Assembly: GCA_900546255.1 (NCBI GenBank)
Contig: URCB01000044.1
Location: 1-14,113 of the forward strand
Direction of reading: 5' to 3'
Source of the DNA: an uncultured Eubacteriales bacterium
Lineage (GTDB): Bacteria; Bacillota; Clostridia; Oscillospirales; Oscillospiraceae
DNA: 14,113 nt
In this document: one piece after another, positions 7,126 through 13,505 of the stretch
How the letters are laid out: every line of letters begins with the position of its first letter
Numbering within the stretch: the stretch's first letter is position 1
The notes under the pieces: model-generated
Databases searched by the model: none
The model's input: only the letters and a program-made list of their open reading frames with translations
What the model was told of the DNA's origin: nothing
Position numbers and translations under genes: made by a program

Positions 7126-7857
7126 TCAGGGCACCTCCATCACCTTCAAGATCTCCTTCTTCAGCCGCCCAATGATCCGCTTTTCCAGCCGGGAGATGTA
7201 GGACTGGGAGATGCCCATCCGGTCCGCCACCTCCTTCTGGGTGTGCTCTCGGCGGCCTCCCAGGCCGAAGCGGAGGGTGATGATCTCCCGCTCCCGGTCG
7301 TTGAGGGTGGCCAGGGCCTGGGCCAGCACCTGGCGGTCTGCGTCCTCCTCCATGGGCCGGACCACCAGGTCGCTGTCGGTCCCCAGAACGTCGGAGAGGA
7401 GGAGCTCGTTGCCGTTCCAGTCGGTGCTCAGGGGCTCGTCAAAGGGGACCTCGCTCTTCTGCCCCGCGGTTTTCCGCAGGTGCATGAGGATCTCGTTCTC
7501 AATGCACCGGGAGGCGTAGGTGGCCAGCTTGATCTTCTTGGCCGGCTGGTAGGTGCCCACCGCCTTGATCAGGCCGATGGTGCCGATGGAGATCAGGTCC
7601 TCGATGTTGATCCCCGTGTTCTCAAACCGCCGGGCGATGTACACCACCAGGCGGAGGTTGTGCTCGATGAGGGGGCCGGAGGCGCTCTGGTCCCCCTGGG
7701 CCAGGCGTTGGATGAGCTGGCTCTCCTCCTCCCGGCTCAGGGGGGCTGGCAGCACGTCGCTGCCCCCGATGTACATGAGCTTTCCCGGCTGCCACAGCCG
7801 GAGGCGGGCCAGCCACCCGCCCAGGGCCCAGCGCCAGCGGGCCCACGGTTTCTTCAT
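7126..7857 (-). CDS. sigE: Sporulation sigma factor pro-sigma-E
   Basis: The mother-cell sigma factor of early sporulation, made as an inactive membrane-associated precursor and activated by SpoIIGA cleavage. The 243-residue protein aligns closely with Bacillus subtilis SigE (239 residues). The region-2 block [20 protein letters not shown] (68-87) and [10 protein letters not shown] (91-100) and [20 protein letters not shown] (108-127) are nearly identical, and region 4 has [20 protein letters not shown] (206-225). The pro-sequence is about 28 residues before the conserved YIGGS, with five Trp in the first 22 residues. ATGs at 7875 and 7863 are in frame, but AGGAGG (7865-7870) is spaced 7 bases from the ATG at 7857, which gives an MKK N-terminus as in Bacillus, so I choose it. 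It is 25 bases downstream of spoIIGA. sigG, often next in Clostridia, is absent here. Confidence 0.95.
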   Translation of the reverse strand: MKKPWARWRWALGGWLARLRLWQPGKLMYIGGSDVLPAPLSREEESQLIQRLAQGDQSASGPLIEHNLRLVVYIARRFENTGINIEDLISIGTIGLIKAVGTYQPAKKIKLATYASRCIENEILMHLRKTAGQKSEVPFDEPLSTDWNGNELLLSDVLGTDSDLVVRPMEEDADRQVLAQALATLNDREREIITLRFGLGGRREHTQKEVADRMGISQSYISRLEKRIIGRLKKEILKVMEVP

Positions 7858-7882
7858 CCCCATTCCTCCTGTCATTGTGTGT

Positions 7883-8746
7883 TCACGCCCCCTCGCCGCC
7901 GATGAGGGCGCTGTACCCCCCGCCGTCCGACAGCGGGGTGGGAGAGAGGGCGGTGAGGCAGTCCCGGACCTCCCCGCCGCCGCAGTTGGCCCGGTCCACC
8001 CGCAGGGCCAGGAGCAGGCCGCACTCCACCCCCACCGCCCGATAGGGCAGCAGCTGGAGCCGCAGGTCCCCCGCCGTCCCCTCCAAGTCCCGGAGGAGCT
8101 CCACCGGGTGGGCCAGGCTCTGCCGGTCCAGCCGGGGCAGTTCCGGCAGGAGAGGGCGGAGCTTCTCCCCCTCCACCACCACCACGGGCCGGCCGGTGAG
8201 GGGGTCCTGGAGGGTGTTGCCCGTGTCCCGAAGGGCCAGCAGCTTCACCGAGCGCCCCTGACGGGTGAGGGTGAGTTCCTGGAGCTCCCCCCCTGTCCGG
8301 GTGTGGGTGAACTGCCGCCCCAACACCAGGGAGAGGACCCCGTAGCACAGCGCCGCCGCAATGAGGATGCCCCGCATCCCCAAAGAGGGCCCCAGCAGGC
8401 CCCCGGCCATCACCGGGGTCTCCCGGGCCAGGGAGACCAACAACAGCAGCCCCCCAAAGGCGCAGGAGAGGACCAGAAACAGCCCCCCTGTCCGCAGCAG
8501 CTTCTCGGACCGGCCATAGGCCACCAGGAGCATGGCCACCGCCGCCCCGGCCTTGCAGGCCGGGTGCTCCAGAAAGGCCCAGCCAGGCAGCAGGGTCAGG
8601 GCGGCATACCCTGCCCCCAACCCGGCGGCCAGGGCCACCCGCCACCGGCACCGGGGCTCCCCGTCCAGCCGGCCAGCGCAGGCCAGCAGCAGATAGTTCA
8701 CCCCGAAGTTCAGGGCCAGGAAGGCGTCCAAATAGACCACCGTCAC
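7883..8746 (-). CDS. spoIIGA: Sporulation sigma-E processing peptidase SpoIIGA
   Basis: A membrane-bound aspartic protease of the sporulation septum that removes the pro-sequence of SigE once SpoIIR signals from the forespore. The 287-residue product has an N-terminal membrane half with about five helices (about 1-145), starting [20 protein letters not shown] as in the family. The C-terminal protease half has the catalytic motif [19 protein letters not shown] (172-190; Asp174, matching the DTGN of B. subtilis Asp183), LLPYRAVG (232-239) and the C-terminal [19 protein letters not shown]. The start is GTG (8744-8746), six bases after a strong GGAAGGAGGG site. The longer ATG frame to 8806 would add an Arg-rich tail and run into the promoter. 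It is operonic with sigE. The tail after GYSALI is short. Confidence 0.93.
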   Translation of the reverse strand: MTVVYLDAFLALNFGVNYLLLACAGRLDGEPRCRWRVALAAGLGAGYAALTLLPGWAFLEHPACKAGAAVAMLLVAYGRSEKLLRTGGLFLVLSCAFGGLLLLVSLARETPVMAGGLLGPSLGMRGILIAAALCYGVLSLVLGRQFTHTRTGGELQELTLTRQGRSVKLLALRDTGNTLQDPLTGRPVVVVEGEKLRPLLPELPRLDRQSLAHPVELLRDLEGTAGDLRLQLLPYRAVGVECGLLLALRVDRANCGGGEVRDCLTALSPTPLSDGGGYSALIGGEGA

Positions 8747-8782
8747 AGCATCCCTCCTTCCTCTCCTTTGGGCTTGGCCCCC

Positions 8783-8816
8783 ATTATAGCCCCGCCGCCT
8801 ACGCAAAAAAAGTCAC
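8783..8816 (-). promoter_or_regulatory. Candidate spoIIG promoter with 22-base spacer
   Basis: On the minus strand TATAAT (8783-8788) lies 36 bases before spoIIGA. No good -35 exists at 17 bases (only a T-run), but GTGACT (8811-8816) lies exactly 22 bases upstream. The B. subtilis spoIIG promoter is known for a 22-bp spacer and Spo0A activation of sigma-A polymerase. No perfect Spo0A box (TGTCGAA type) is visible here, so the assignment is suggestive only. Confidence 0.5.
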
Positions 8817-8839
8817 AGCAAGGCGCCCCTGCCCAACAA

Positions 8840-8873
8840 AAAAGCAAGACCTTCCGTATAGAGAGGTCTTGCT
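8840..8873 (-). terminator. Terminator of the DUF6514-like gene
   Basis: A 10-bp perfect stem (8843-8852 with 8864-8873, 11-base loop) is followed on the minus strand by TTTTTTGTT. It separates the upstream small gene from the spoIIG promoter. Confidence 0.88.
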
Positions 8874-8949
8874 GAACCCTTAAAATACAGTTCCCAATGG
8901 AGGGGCCGGTTCGGCGCAGATAGGCCAGGGGGGGGCGCCTAGGCCGCCC

Positions 8950-9249
8950 TCACCCGTTGATGCTGTCCAGCACCGCGTCCCGGAAGTGCACCGGGGACAG
9001 GCCCAGGCGGTTGAACTGGCTGGCCAGGCACAGGACATTGTCCCGGCTGGGGGAGACGTCCTCAATACAATCCGTCTGCACCCACGCCCCTTGGCACTCT
9101 GTGAGGCAGGCCAGGCCATAGGTACAGGGAACCTCCGGGTTGTCCTTCACAGGGGAACACACCGTCTGGTACCGTACAGCAGCATGGGGCAGCACCTCCC
9201 AGACGCTGTGGGTGGTTTCGGCGCTCTGCGTATCTCTTCTCTCGGTCAT
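8950..9249 (-). CDS. Small Cys-rich DUF6514-like protein
   Basis: A 99-residue protein. The central CTYGLACLTE and the tail EDVSPSRDNVLCLASQFNRLGLSPVHFRDAVLDSI resemble the DUF6514 family of Clostridia, where a YGI(A) strand is followed by an acidic SxxR turn and a helix ending in SPVHLRDVV. No function is known for it. There are six Cys, unusually many for its size, and no signal peptide or membrane helix. The ATG at 9249 is preceded by AGAAAGGAG with 9 bases of spacing. It is monocistronic, with its own promoter far upstream (9410-9438) and a strong terminator at 8840-8873. It sits directly before the spoIIG operon on the same strand. A link to sporulation is possible, but nothing in the sequence shows it. 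The family call is from memory of the motif, not a search. Confidence 0.72.
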   Translation of the reverse strand: MTERRDTQSAETTHSVWEVLPHAAVRYQTVCSPVKDNPEVPCTYGLACLTECQGAWVQTDCIEDVSPSRDNVLCLASQFNRLGLSPVHFRDAVLDSING

Positions 9250-9409
9250 CCCAACCGGCTCCTTTCTCTAAAATCCATCTTTACAGGAGCGGTGGGGAGA
9301 TGGTATACTACCCCATGGTCTGTGGCGCAGCCGCCCTGTCGGATTGCCAATTTTTCCCTGCCCTCCGTTCCCCTTTCTTGTGGATTCCGGTGGGAAGGGC
9401 TCTGCTGTC

Positions 9410-9438
9410 ATGGTACAAAATCCGACTGCTTTCGTCAA
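9410..9438 (-). promoter_or_regulatory. Promoter of the DUF6514-like gene
   Basis: On the minus strand TTGACG (9433-9438), a 17-base spacer and TACCAT (9410-9415) form a reasonable sigma-A promoter. It implies a leader of about 150 bases before the ATG at 9249. The divergent HTH gene begins at 9508, so the two promoters share this interval; no clear + strand promoter was found (TAAAAT at 9481-9486 lacks a good -35). Confidence 0.55.
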
Positions 9439-9507
9439 GAACAGGGATAAACAGCGGCTTCCACATCCTCTCATATCTGATAAAATCCTTACCCACAGGT
9501 GATAAAC

Positions 9508-9897
9508 ATGATGCTTGCCACCCAATTGAAGCTTCTCAAAGAGAAACGGAAGCTCACCACCCAACAGCTCTCTGACCTGTCCGGCGTCCCGGTGGGGACC
9601 ATCAACCGCATCCTCTCCGGGCAGACAGACAACCCCAGCTTTCAAACCGTCTGCGACCTGGTGATGGCCATGGACGGCTCTCTGGACGAGCTGGTGGGCA
9701 TCCAGGCAGAGACCCCTCCCGCCGAAAAAAAGGCCCAGGCCAGTCAGGAGATCCTCCGCCTCTACGAGGAGATGATTGCCACCAAGAACGCCTGGCTGCT
9801 GCGCCTGTTCGTCTGTCTGTGTGTGGTGACCTTTGCCTTCCTCTTTGTGGTCATCTTCGACCTGATGAACCCCTCCATTGGCTTCTTCCGAGGGTGA
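9508..9897 (+). CDS. XRE-type HTH protein with C-terminal membrane helix
   Basis: A 129-residue protein. Residues 3-64 form a Cro/CI-type helix-turn-helix domain: LKLLKEKRKLTTQQLSDLSG, then VPVGTINRILSGQTDNPSF with a typical recognition helix, then LVMAMDGSLDELVG. A polar, partly helical linker (about 65-96) leads to one hydrophobic helix (LLRLFVCLCVVTFAFLFVVI, 97-116) and a short tail. This predicts a DNA-binding domain tethered to the inner face of the membrane, possibly responding to an envelope or membrane signal. AGGTGA (9497-9502) serves ATG 9508 or the adjacent ATG 9511, and either is possible; the GTG at 9499 lies inside the ribosome site and is rejected. It stands alone, divergent from the DUF6514-like gene and convergent with the dehydrogenase. 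Its targets are unknown. Confidence 0.82.
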   Translation: MMLATQLKLLKEKRKLTTQQLSDLSGVPVGTINRILSGQTDNPSFQTVCDLVMAMDGSLDELVGIQAETPPAEKKAQASQEILRLYEEMIATKNAWLLRLFVCLCVVTFAFLFVVIFDLMNPSIGFFRG

Positions 9898-9916
9898 CCC
9901 GCCCTCCCTCCTGCAA

Positions 9917-9956
9917 ACACCGCCCCCAAGGCCATCTCGTGCCTTGGGGGCGGTGT
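9917..9956. terminator. Strong hairpin between convergent genes
   Basis: A perfect 16-bp stem (9917-9932 with 9941-9956, 8-base loop) lies between the HTH gene (+) and the dehydrogenase (-). U-tracts are weak on both sides (CTTTCC on +, TTTGC on -), but the stem is very stable. It probably serves both genes. Confidence 0.78.
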
Positions 9957-9985
9957 CTTTCCTGCGGTTGACCGGGGGGCTGCCC

Positions 9986-10861
9986 TTAGCGGCCTGCCGG
10001 GTTTTGGTAGTGGTGGATCAAGGCCTGGGTGCCCCGGTCCCCCAGGCCTTGGCCTTCCAGGTCGGCGCAGTTGGCCAAAGCCTGGCCCAGCACTTCCAGG
10101 GTCAGGCCGCTGCCCCGGGCCTCGGCCTGGGCCAGGCCCAGGTCCTTCACAAAGTGCTTGAGGTAGAAGCCCGGGGCGTCGTCCCCGGTGAGGATCTTCT
10201 CCCCCAGGGTGTCCAGCTGGCGGCTTCCGGCCGCCCCTGTGGCCAGGGCGCCCAGGAGCTTCCCCCCGTCCAGTCCCTTGGCCTGGGCGTAAGCCAGGGC
10301 CTCACACAGGCCGGAGAGGGTGCCGGCAATCATGATCTGGTTGGCCAGCTTGGCGTGCTGGCCGCAGCCGGCAGGCCCTTGGTGGGTGATGTTGGTGCCC
10401 AGGGCTGCAAACAGGGGGCGGCAGGCTGCAAAATCCGCCGCCTCGCCCCCCACCAGGATGGAGAGGGTACCTGCTTTGGCTCCCACGTCCCCTCCGGTCA
10501 CCGGGGCGTCCAGCACCCGGAAGCCCCGCTTGGCCCCCTCCACCGCCAGGCGCTGGGCCAGGGTGGGGCTGGTGGTGGTCATGTCGATGAGGTAGGTCCC
10601 CGGCGCCGCCTGGTCCAGAATGTTCCCCGGGGCGAAGTAGACCTCCTCCACGTCTTGGGGGTACCCCACCATGGTGACCACCACCTGGCGCCCCTGGACG
10701 CAGCCGGCAATGGTGTCGTGGAACACGGCCCCCGCCCGGATGACTTCCTCCACCTTGGCCCGGTTTCGAGCCGTGATGTGGACCTCAAACCCTGCCTTCA
10801 GCAGGTTGCGTACCATGGGCCCTCCCATGATGCCCACACCAATCCATCCGATGCTCTGCAT
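9986..10861 (-). CDS. garR: 2-hydroxy-3-oxopropionate reductase-like dehydrogenase
   Basis: A cytoplasmic NAD(P)-dependent beta-hydroxyacid dehydrogenase (GarR / 3-hydroxyisobutyrate dehydrogenase family), 291 residues, normal length. The Rossmann motif is IGWIGVGIMGGPMVRNL (4-20). The substrate-carboxylate loop is DAPVTGGDVGAKAGTLSILV (118-137), the catalytic lysine is Lys171 in GQHAKLANQ, and the second substrate lysine is Lys239 in FVKDLGLA. The family reduces tartronate semialdehyde to glycerate or oxidises similar hydroxyacids. The exact substrate is not readable, and no glycolate, glycerate or valine pathway gene lies nearby. The start at 10861 has GGAGG at 8 bases. A terminator of the upstream Ig-protein gene ends only about 20 bases before this ribosome site, and no separate promoter fits between them, so expression may depend on readthrough. 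The symbol is by family resemblance. Confidence 0.85.
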   Translation of the reverse strand: MQSIGWIGVGIMGGPMVRNLLKAGFEVHITARNRAKVEEVIRAGAVFHDTIAGCVQGRQVVVTMVGYPQDVEEVYFAPGNILDQAAPGTYLIDMTTTSPTLAQRLAVEGAKRGFRVLDAPVTGGDVGAKAGTLSILVGGEAADFAACRPLFAALGTNITHQGPAGCGQHAKLANQIMIAGTLSGLCEALAYAQAKGLDGGKLLGALATGAAGSRQLDTLGEKILTGDDAPGFYLKHFVKDLGLAQAEARGSGLTLEVLGQALANCADLEGQGLGDRGTQALIHHYQNPAGR

Positions 10862-10879
10862 AGATATCTCCTCCTTTTC

Positions 10880-10913
10880 AAAACAAACAGGCGGGCCCGT
10901 CTGGGCCCGCCTG
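10880..10913 (-). terminator. Terminator or attenuator between Ig gene and garR
   Basis: A perfect 11-bp stem (10888-10898 with 10903-10913, loop GTCT) is followed on the minus strand by TTTGTTTTG. It ends the Ig-like gene's transcript but stands immediately before the garR ribosome site, so partial readthrough would act as an attenuation point. Confidence 0.85.
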
Positions 10914-10936
10914 GAATGTTGGCTGTTGGGTTGGGG

Positions 10937-12352
10937 TCAACCTGTGGTGCTGGTGGTGCCACCGGTTCCCCCTGTGCCGTCGGTGCCCGTCCCGGTGTCG
11001 GTGCTGCCGCCGGTACCCGAACCGGTGCCAGTGTCCCCGGTGTCGGTGCTGCCGCCGCTTCCGGTACCCGTGTCGGTGCTGCCGCCGGTACCAGAGCCGG
11101 TGCCGGTGTCCCCGGTGCCGGTGCTATCGCCGGTGCCCGTCCCAGTGCCGGTGTCTCCGGTATCCGTCTGGGTGCCGTCCTCCGGCTCCTGGCCCACGTC
11201 CTGGGTGGCATCGTGGGTGCTGTTGTCTGTGCTGGTGTTCTCCACCACTTCCACGGAGATCTCCACCGTCTGGGTGCCTGCCACGCCCTTAATGATGGCG
11301 TTGCCCACCTGACGGGCGGTGATAACGCCGTCCTCGCTGACGGTGGCCACGGAGGTGTTGTTGCTGCTCCACTGGATGGTGGCGGGGCTGTCCTGATACT
11401 CCTCCTCCATCTCCACGGTGGCGTTGATGGTGTAACTCTCGCCGGAGGGGATGGTGATCTCCTCCTGACTGACCCGGATGGCAGCCACACCCACGGCGGT
11501 TTCCACGGCGGTAACGGTCTGGGTGGCCACGGTCTCCCCATTGATGGAGGCCACAATGGTGGCATTGCCCAAGCTCTCTGCGGTGAGGGTGGCGGTGGGG
11601 CCGTCGCCGCTGACGGAAATCACATTGTTATCCCGGCTGCTCCACTCCACCTGGGTGCTTTCGCTTAAGGGGGCGTTGTCCCGCCCCACCAGAGTGGCGG
11701 TGGCGGTTTCGCCCAGCACGATGTTGCTGGAAACCTGGATGCTATAGTCGCTGTTGCCGCTGAGCATGTTGCGGATCACCAGGGCAGCCAGGATGATGAC
11801 CACCAGGCCGATGATCACCGGCAGGAACTGCAGGGCACTTCTCCGCTTATTGTTCCCGCCGCCGGAGCGGCGCTGGTTGCCGCCGCGCCGGCGGTCCCGC
11901 TCGTCATAGTCGTAGGAGCGGCGGCTGCCATTGCGGCTGCTCTGGGTGGGGCGGCGGTCTCTGTCCCGGTCACGGTCCCGGTCCCGGCTGCGGTCGCTGC
12001 TGCGGCCGCTGCGGCTGCTGGAGGAGCCGCTCCTCCGGGCCGGGGCAGAAGAGGAACTGCTCCGCTTTTTCCGGTTGCCGTGCTCCTCCCAATCGGGGGC
12101 GGTGCGCTCCCAGTCGGAGCGGTCAAAGTCGTCGTAAAAATCCCGGCTGCTGCGGGTATCGTACCGGTCGGAATAGCGGTTGCGGTCAGAGTAACCCCGG
12201 TTATAGTCGTAACTCCGGCCGTAGTCGCTGCGGTAGTCTCTGTCATAGTAATCCCGGTCATAGTCCCGCCCGCTGGAGCGGGAAGAGGAGCTCCGTCGGG
12301 AACCGTTTCGGGAAGACCGGCTATTGTAATCGTAGTCGTCGTCGTAACGCAT
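10937..12352 (-). CDS. Membrane-anchored Ig-like protein with Ser/Arg-rich tail
   Basis: A 471-residue protein of unknown function. Residues 1-174 are low complexity and very rich in Ser, Arg, Asp, Tyr and Gly, with an alternating Arg-Asp run near 121-134; this is a disordered, strongly charged segment. One hydrophobic helix follows (FLPVIIGLVVIILAALVI, 177-194). Its flanking KRR predicts the N-terminus inside the cell and the rest outside. Two bacterial Ig-like (Big_2-type) domains lie at about 203-282 and 289-370, with the typical QWSSNNTSVATVSEDGVITA block (327-346). The tail (about 371-471) is Thr/Gly/Ser/Asp repeats and probably a flexible linker. There is no signal peptide, LPxTG or SLH motif. 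The ATG at 12352 has GGAGG at 9 bases; the open frame upstream to 12418 is rejected. The promoter is at 12429-12458. Confidence 0.85.
   Translation of the reverse strand: MRYDDDYDYNSRSSRNGSRRSSSSRSSGRDYDRDYYDRDYRSDYGRSYDYNRGYSDRNRYSDRYDTRSSRDFYDDFDRSDWERTAPDWEEHGNRKKRSSSSSAPARRSGSSSSRSGRSSDRSRDRDRDRDRDRRPTQSSRNGSRRSYDYDERDRRRGGNQRRSGGGNNKRRSALQFLPVIIGLVVIILAALVIRNMLSGNSDYSIQVSSNIVLGETATATLVGRDNAPLSESTQVEWSSRDNNVISVSGDGPTATLTAESLGNATIVASINGETVATQTVTAVETAVGVAAIRVSQEEITIPSGESYTINATVEMEEEYQDSPATIQWSSNNTSVATVSEDGVITARQVGNAIIKGVAGTQTVEISVEVVENTSTDNSTHDATQDVGQEPEDGTQTDTGDTGTGTGTGDSTGTGDTGTGSGTGGSTDTGTGSGGSTDTGDTGTGSGTGGSTDTGTGTDGTGGTGGTTSTTG
10995..11116. repeat. Imperfect direct repeat in the Ig gene 3' end
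   Basis: A segment of about 47 bases starting GTGTCGGTGCTGCCGCCGGT occurs at 10995-11041 and again at 11070-11116 with few changes, offset by 75 bases (25 codons). It encodes the Thr-Gly-Ser-Asp repeat of the C-terminal tail. The surrounding 10950-11170 region is filled with shorter GGTGTC/GGTGCC units. In-frame expansion or contraction by slippage or recombination is plausible. Confidence 0.75.
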
Positions 12353-12428
12353 GGTAAGTATCCTCCTGACCGTTGTTCTGCTGGCAGAAACGTCATCGGG
12401 TCTGCTTGATTTCTCCACAGTTCAGGTT

Positions 12429-12458
12429 ATTATATCACAATTCGCCATTCCTTGAAAA
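12429..12458 (-). promoter_or_regulatory. Promoter of the Ig-like gene
   Basis: On the minus strand TATAAT (12429-12434) lies 18 bases from TTTTCA (12453-12458). The expected start is near 12420, about 70 bases before the ATG at 12352. The stretch 12419-12622 holds this promoter and the divergent one at 12524-12552, and no gene. Confidence 0.65.
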
Positions 12459-12523
12459 CACCCAATTTGTAAAGAATCTGCAAAATATTGTCACCGCTTT
12501 TGGTGGGAATCCCCCCCTTACCC

Positions 12524-12552
12524 TTTACCAACGGAGGGGTTTGTGCTACAAT
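12524..12552 (+). promoter_or_regulatory. Promoter of the DapF-like gene
   Basis: TTTACC (12524-12529), exactly 17 bases, then TACAAT (12547-12552) give a good sigma-A type promoter on the + strand, with a leader of about 65 bases before the ATG at 12623. Confidence 0.7.
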
Positions 12553-12622
12553 CATGACAAATCTTACCCGGTCTGCCAGGGGCTTCCACCGCCCAGGGGC
12601 AGGCTAGAAACGAGGGGATCCC

Positions 12623-13405
12623 ATGAACCTGACCTTTCAACTGATCGACCCCGCCGGGGAGGCCCTCCTCCTGGTCCACACCCCCGTGCCCCGGGAGGCG
12701 TACGCCGACCTCACCCGCCGGCTGCTGGCCATCCGGGAGCTGGCCCCCCGCCAGGTGGCCTTCCTCACCGCCCCCACCCAGGGGGGCGTGGTGCGGGTGG
12801 AGGCGGCCGCCGCCGTCTGCGGCGGGGAGGTCCTCCGCCAGGCCGCCTTCGCCTTCGCCGTGGCCCGGGAGATCCGCCGGGAGCGCAAGGTGCCGGTGGA
12901 GGGGGACGGGTGGCCGGAGGCCCTCCCCGCCCAGGTCAATCCCCTCACCGGCCAGGCCACCCTGGACTTCCCCCTCCCCCAGGTGCAGCCCGGCGAGGGG
13001 GAGCGGGGGGACCGCCTCCTCTTCCCCGGGGTGGCGTGGGCGCTGCAAAAGGGGGGCGTGCTGCCCTCGGAGGCCGCCCTGGCCCCCGCCCTCCAGGCCC
13101 TGGCCCAGGAGACCCAGCGCCCCGCAGCCGGCCTGCTGGTCTGGGACTTCCGGGCCCAGACCCTGGAAACCGCCCTGTGGACCGCCCAGGACGCCGCCCT
13201 CACCCACCCCCGCCGGTGTGCCGCCGGGGGAGCGGCAGCCGCCGCCTGGCAGGCCCTGCGCAGCCGGGAAGGCCGCCAGACCTGGCCCTTCCACCAGCCC
13301 GGGGGCTCCCTGGAGGTCACCACCGTCACCCAGGGCAGGCAGCTCAAGCGGCTGTCCGTGGCGGGCGGGGTGGACCTGGGGCCGGTGTATACCGTGGAGT
13401 TTTGA
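12623..13405 (+). CDS. Diverged DapF-fold racemase/epimerase-like protein
   Basis: A 260-residue cytoplasmic protein that I read as a distant diaminopimelate epimerase-fold member (DapF / CntK / PhzF superfamily). The N-terminal half has VAFLTAPTQGGVVRVEAAAAVCGGEVLRQAAFAFAVA (45-81), which matches the strand, then the Cys-Gly-Asn-(Gly/Ala) loop, then helix of these enzymes, with Cys66 at the first catalytic position. The second half has HPRRCAAGGAAAAAW (195-209), where Cys199 and Gly202 match the CGTG loop. It closes with the family-like QPGGSLEV (225-232) and VDLGPVYTV (250-258). The Asn of CGN(G/A) is replaced by Gly, and the second loop is CAAG, so the substrate is probably not diaminopimelate. 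The ATG has a GAGGGG site 7 bases before it. It is monocistronic. It could instead be an inactive homologue. Confidence 0.65.
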   Translation: MNLTFQLIDPAGEALLLVHTPVPREAYADLTRRLLAIRELAPRQVAFLTAPTQGGVVRVEAAAAVCGGEVLRQAAFAFAVAREIRRERKVPVEGDGWPEALPAQVNPLTGQATLDFPLPQVQPGEGERGDRLLFPGVAWALQKGGVLPSEAALAPALQALAQETQRPAAGLLVWDFRAQTLETALWTAQDAALTHPRRCAAGGAAAAAWQALRSREGRQTWPFHQPGGSLEVTTVTQGRQLKRLSVAGGVDLGPVYTVEF

Positions 13406-13414
13406 ACGGACAGA

Positions 13415-13452
13415 AAAAGGAGAGAGCGCCTTTCCAGGCGCTCTCTCCTTTT
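13415..13452. terminator. Bidirectional terminator after the DapF-like gene
   Basis: A 17-bp perfect stem (13415-13431 with 13436-13452, loop TTCC), with T-rich ends on both strands, begins 10 bases after the stop codon. Confidence 0.92.
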
Positions 13453-13462
13453 GGTATCTCGC

Positions 13463-13497
13463 AAAAATCGCCTCTGGTCCAACCACAGGCGATTTTT
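13463..13497. terminator. Second bidirectional terminator, before the ABC gene
   Basis: A 15-bp stem with one C-C mismatch (13463-13477 with 13483-13497, loop TCCAA) ends in TTTTT on either strand. It lies 9 bases past the minus-strand ABC gene stop and 10 bases beyond the previous terminator, giving each convergent gene its own hairpin. Confidence 0.9.
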
Positions 13498-13505
13498 CCT
13501 TGGGG

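Noticed and set aside
8789..8842. Canonical Spo0A boxes before spoIIGA
   Set aside because: Neither TGTCGAA nor its complement occurs on either strand in this interval.
5756..8875. Overlapping + strand open frames across the PF06541, sigE and spoIIGA genes
   Set aside because: The opposite strand holds recognised proteins with good start signals; these frames show only repetitive Gln/Pro/Gly/Arg translation.
10950..11170. CRISPR-like repeat array
   Set aside because: The repeats are in-frame codons of a Thr/Gly/Ser tail, with no regular unique spacers and no cas genes.
9878..11668. A + strand open frame of almost 600 codons opposite garR and the Ig gene
   Set aside because: Shadow of the GarR family gene and of the Thr/Gly repeat. 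The Val/Pro-rich repeats arise from the antisense of the repeat.
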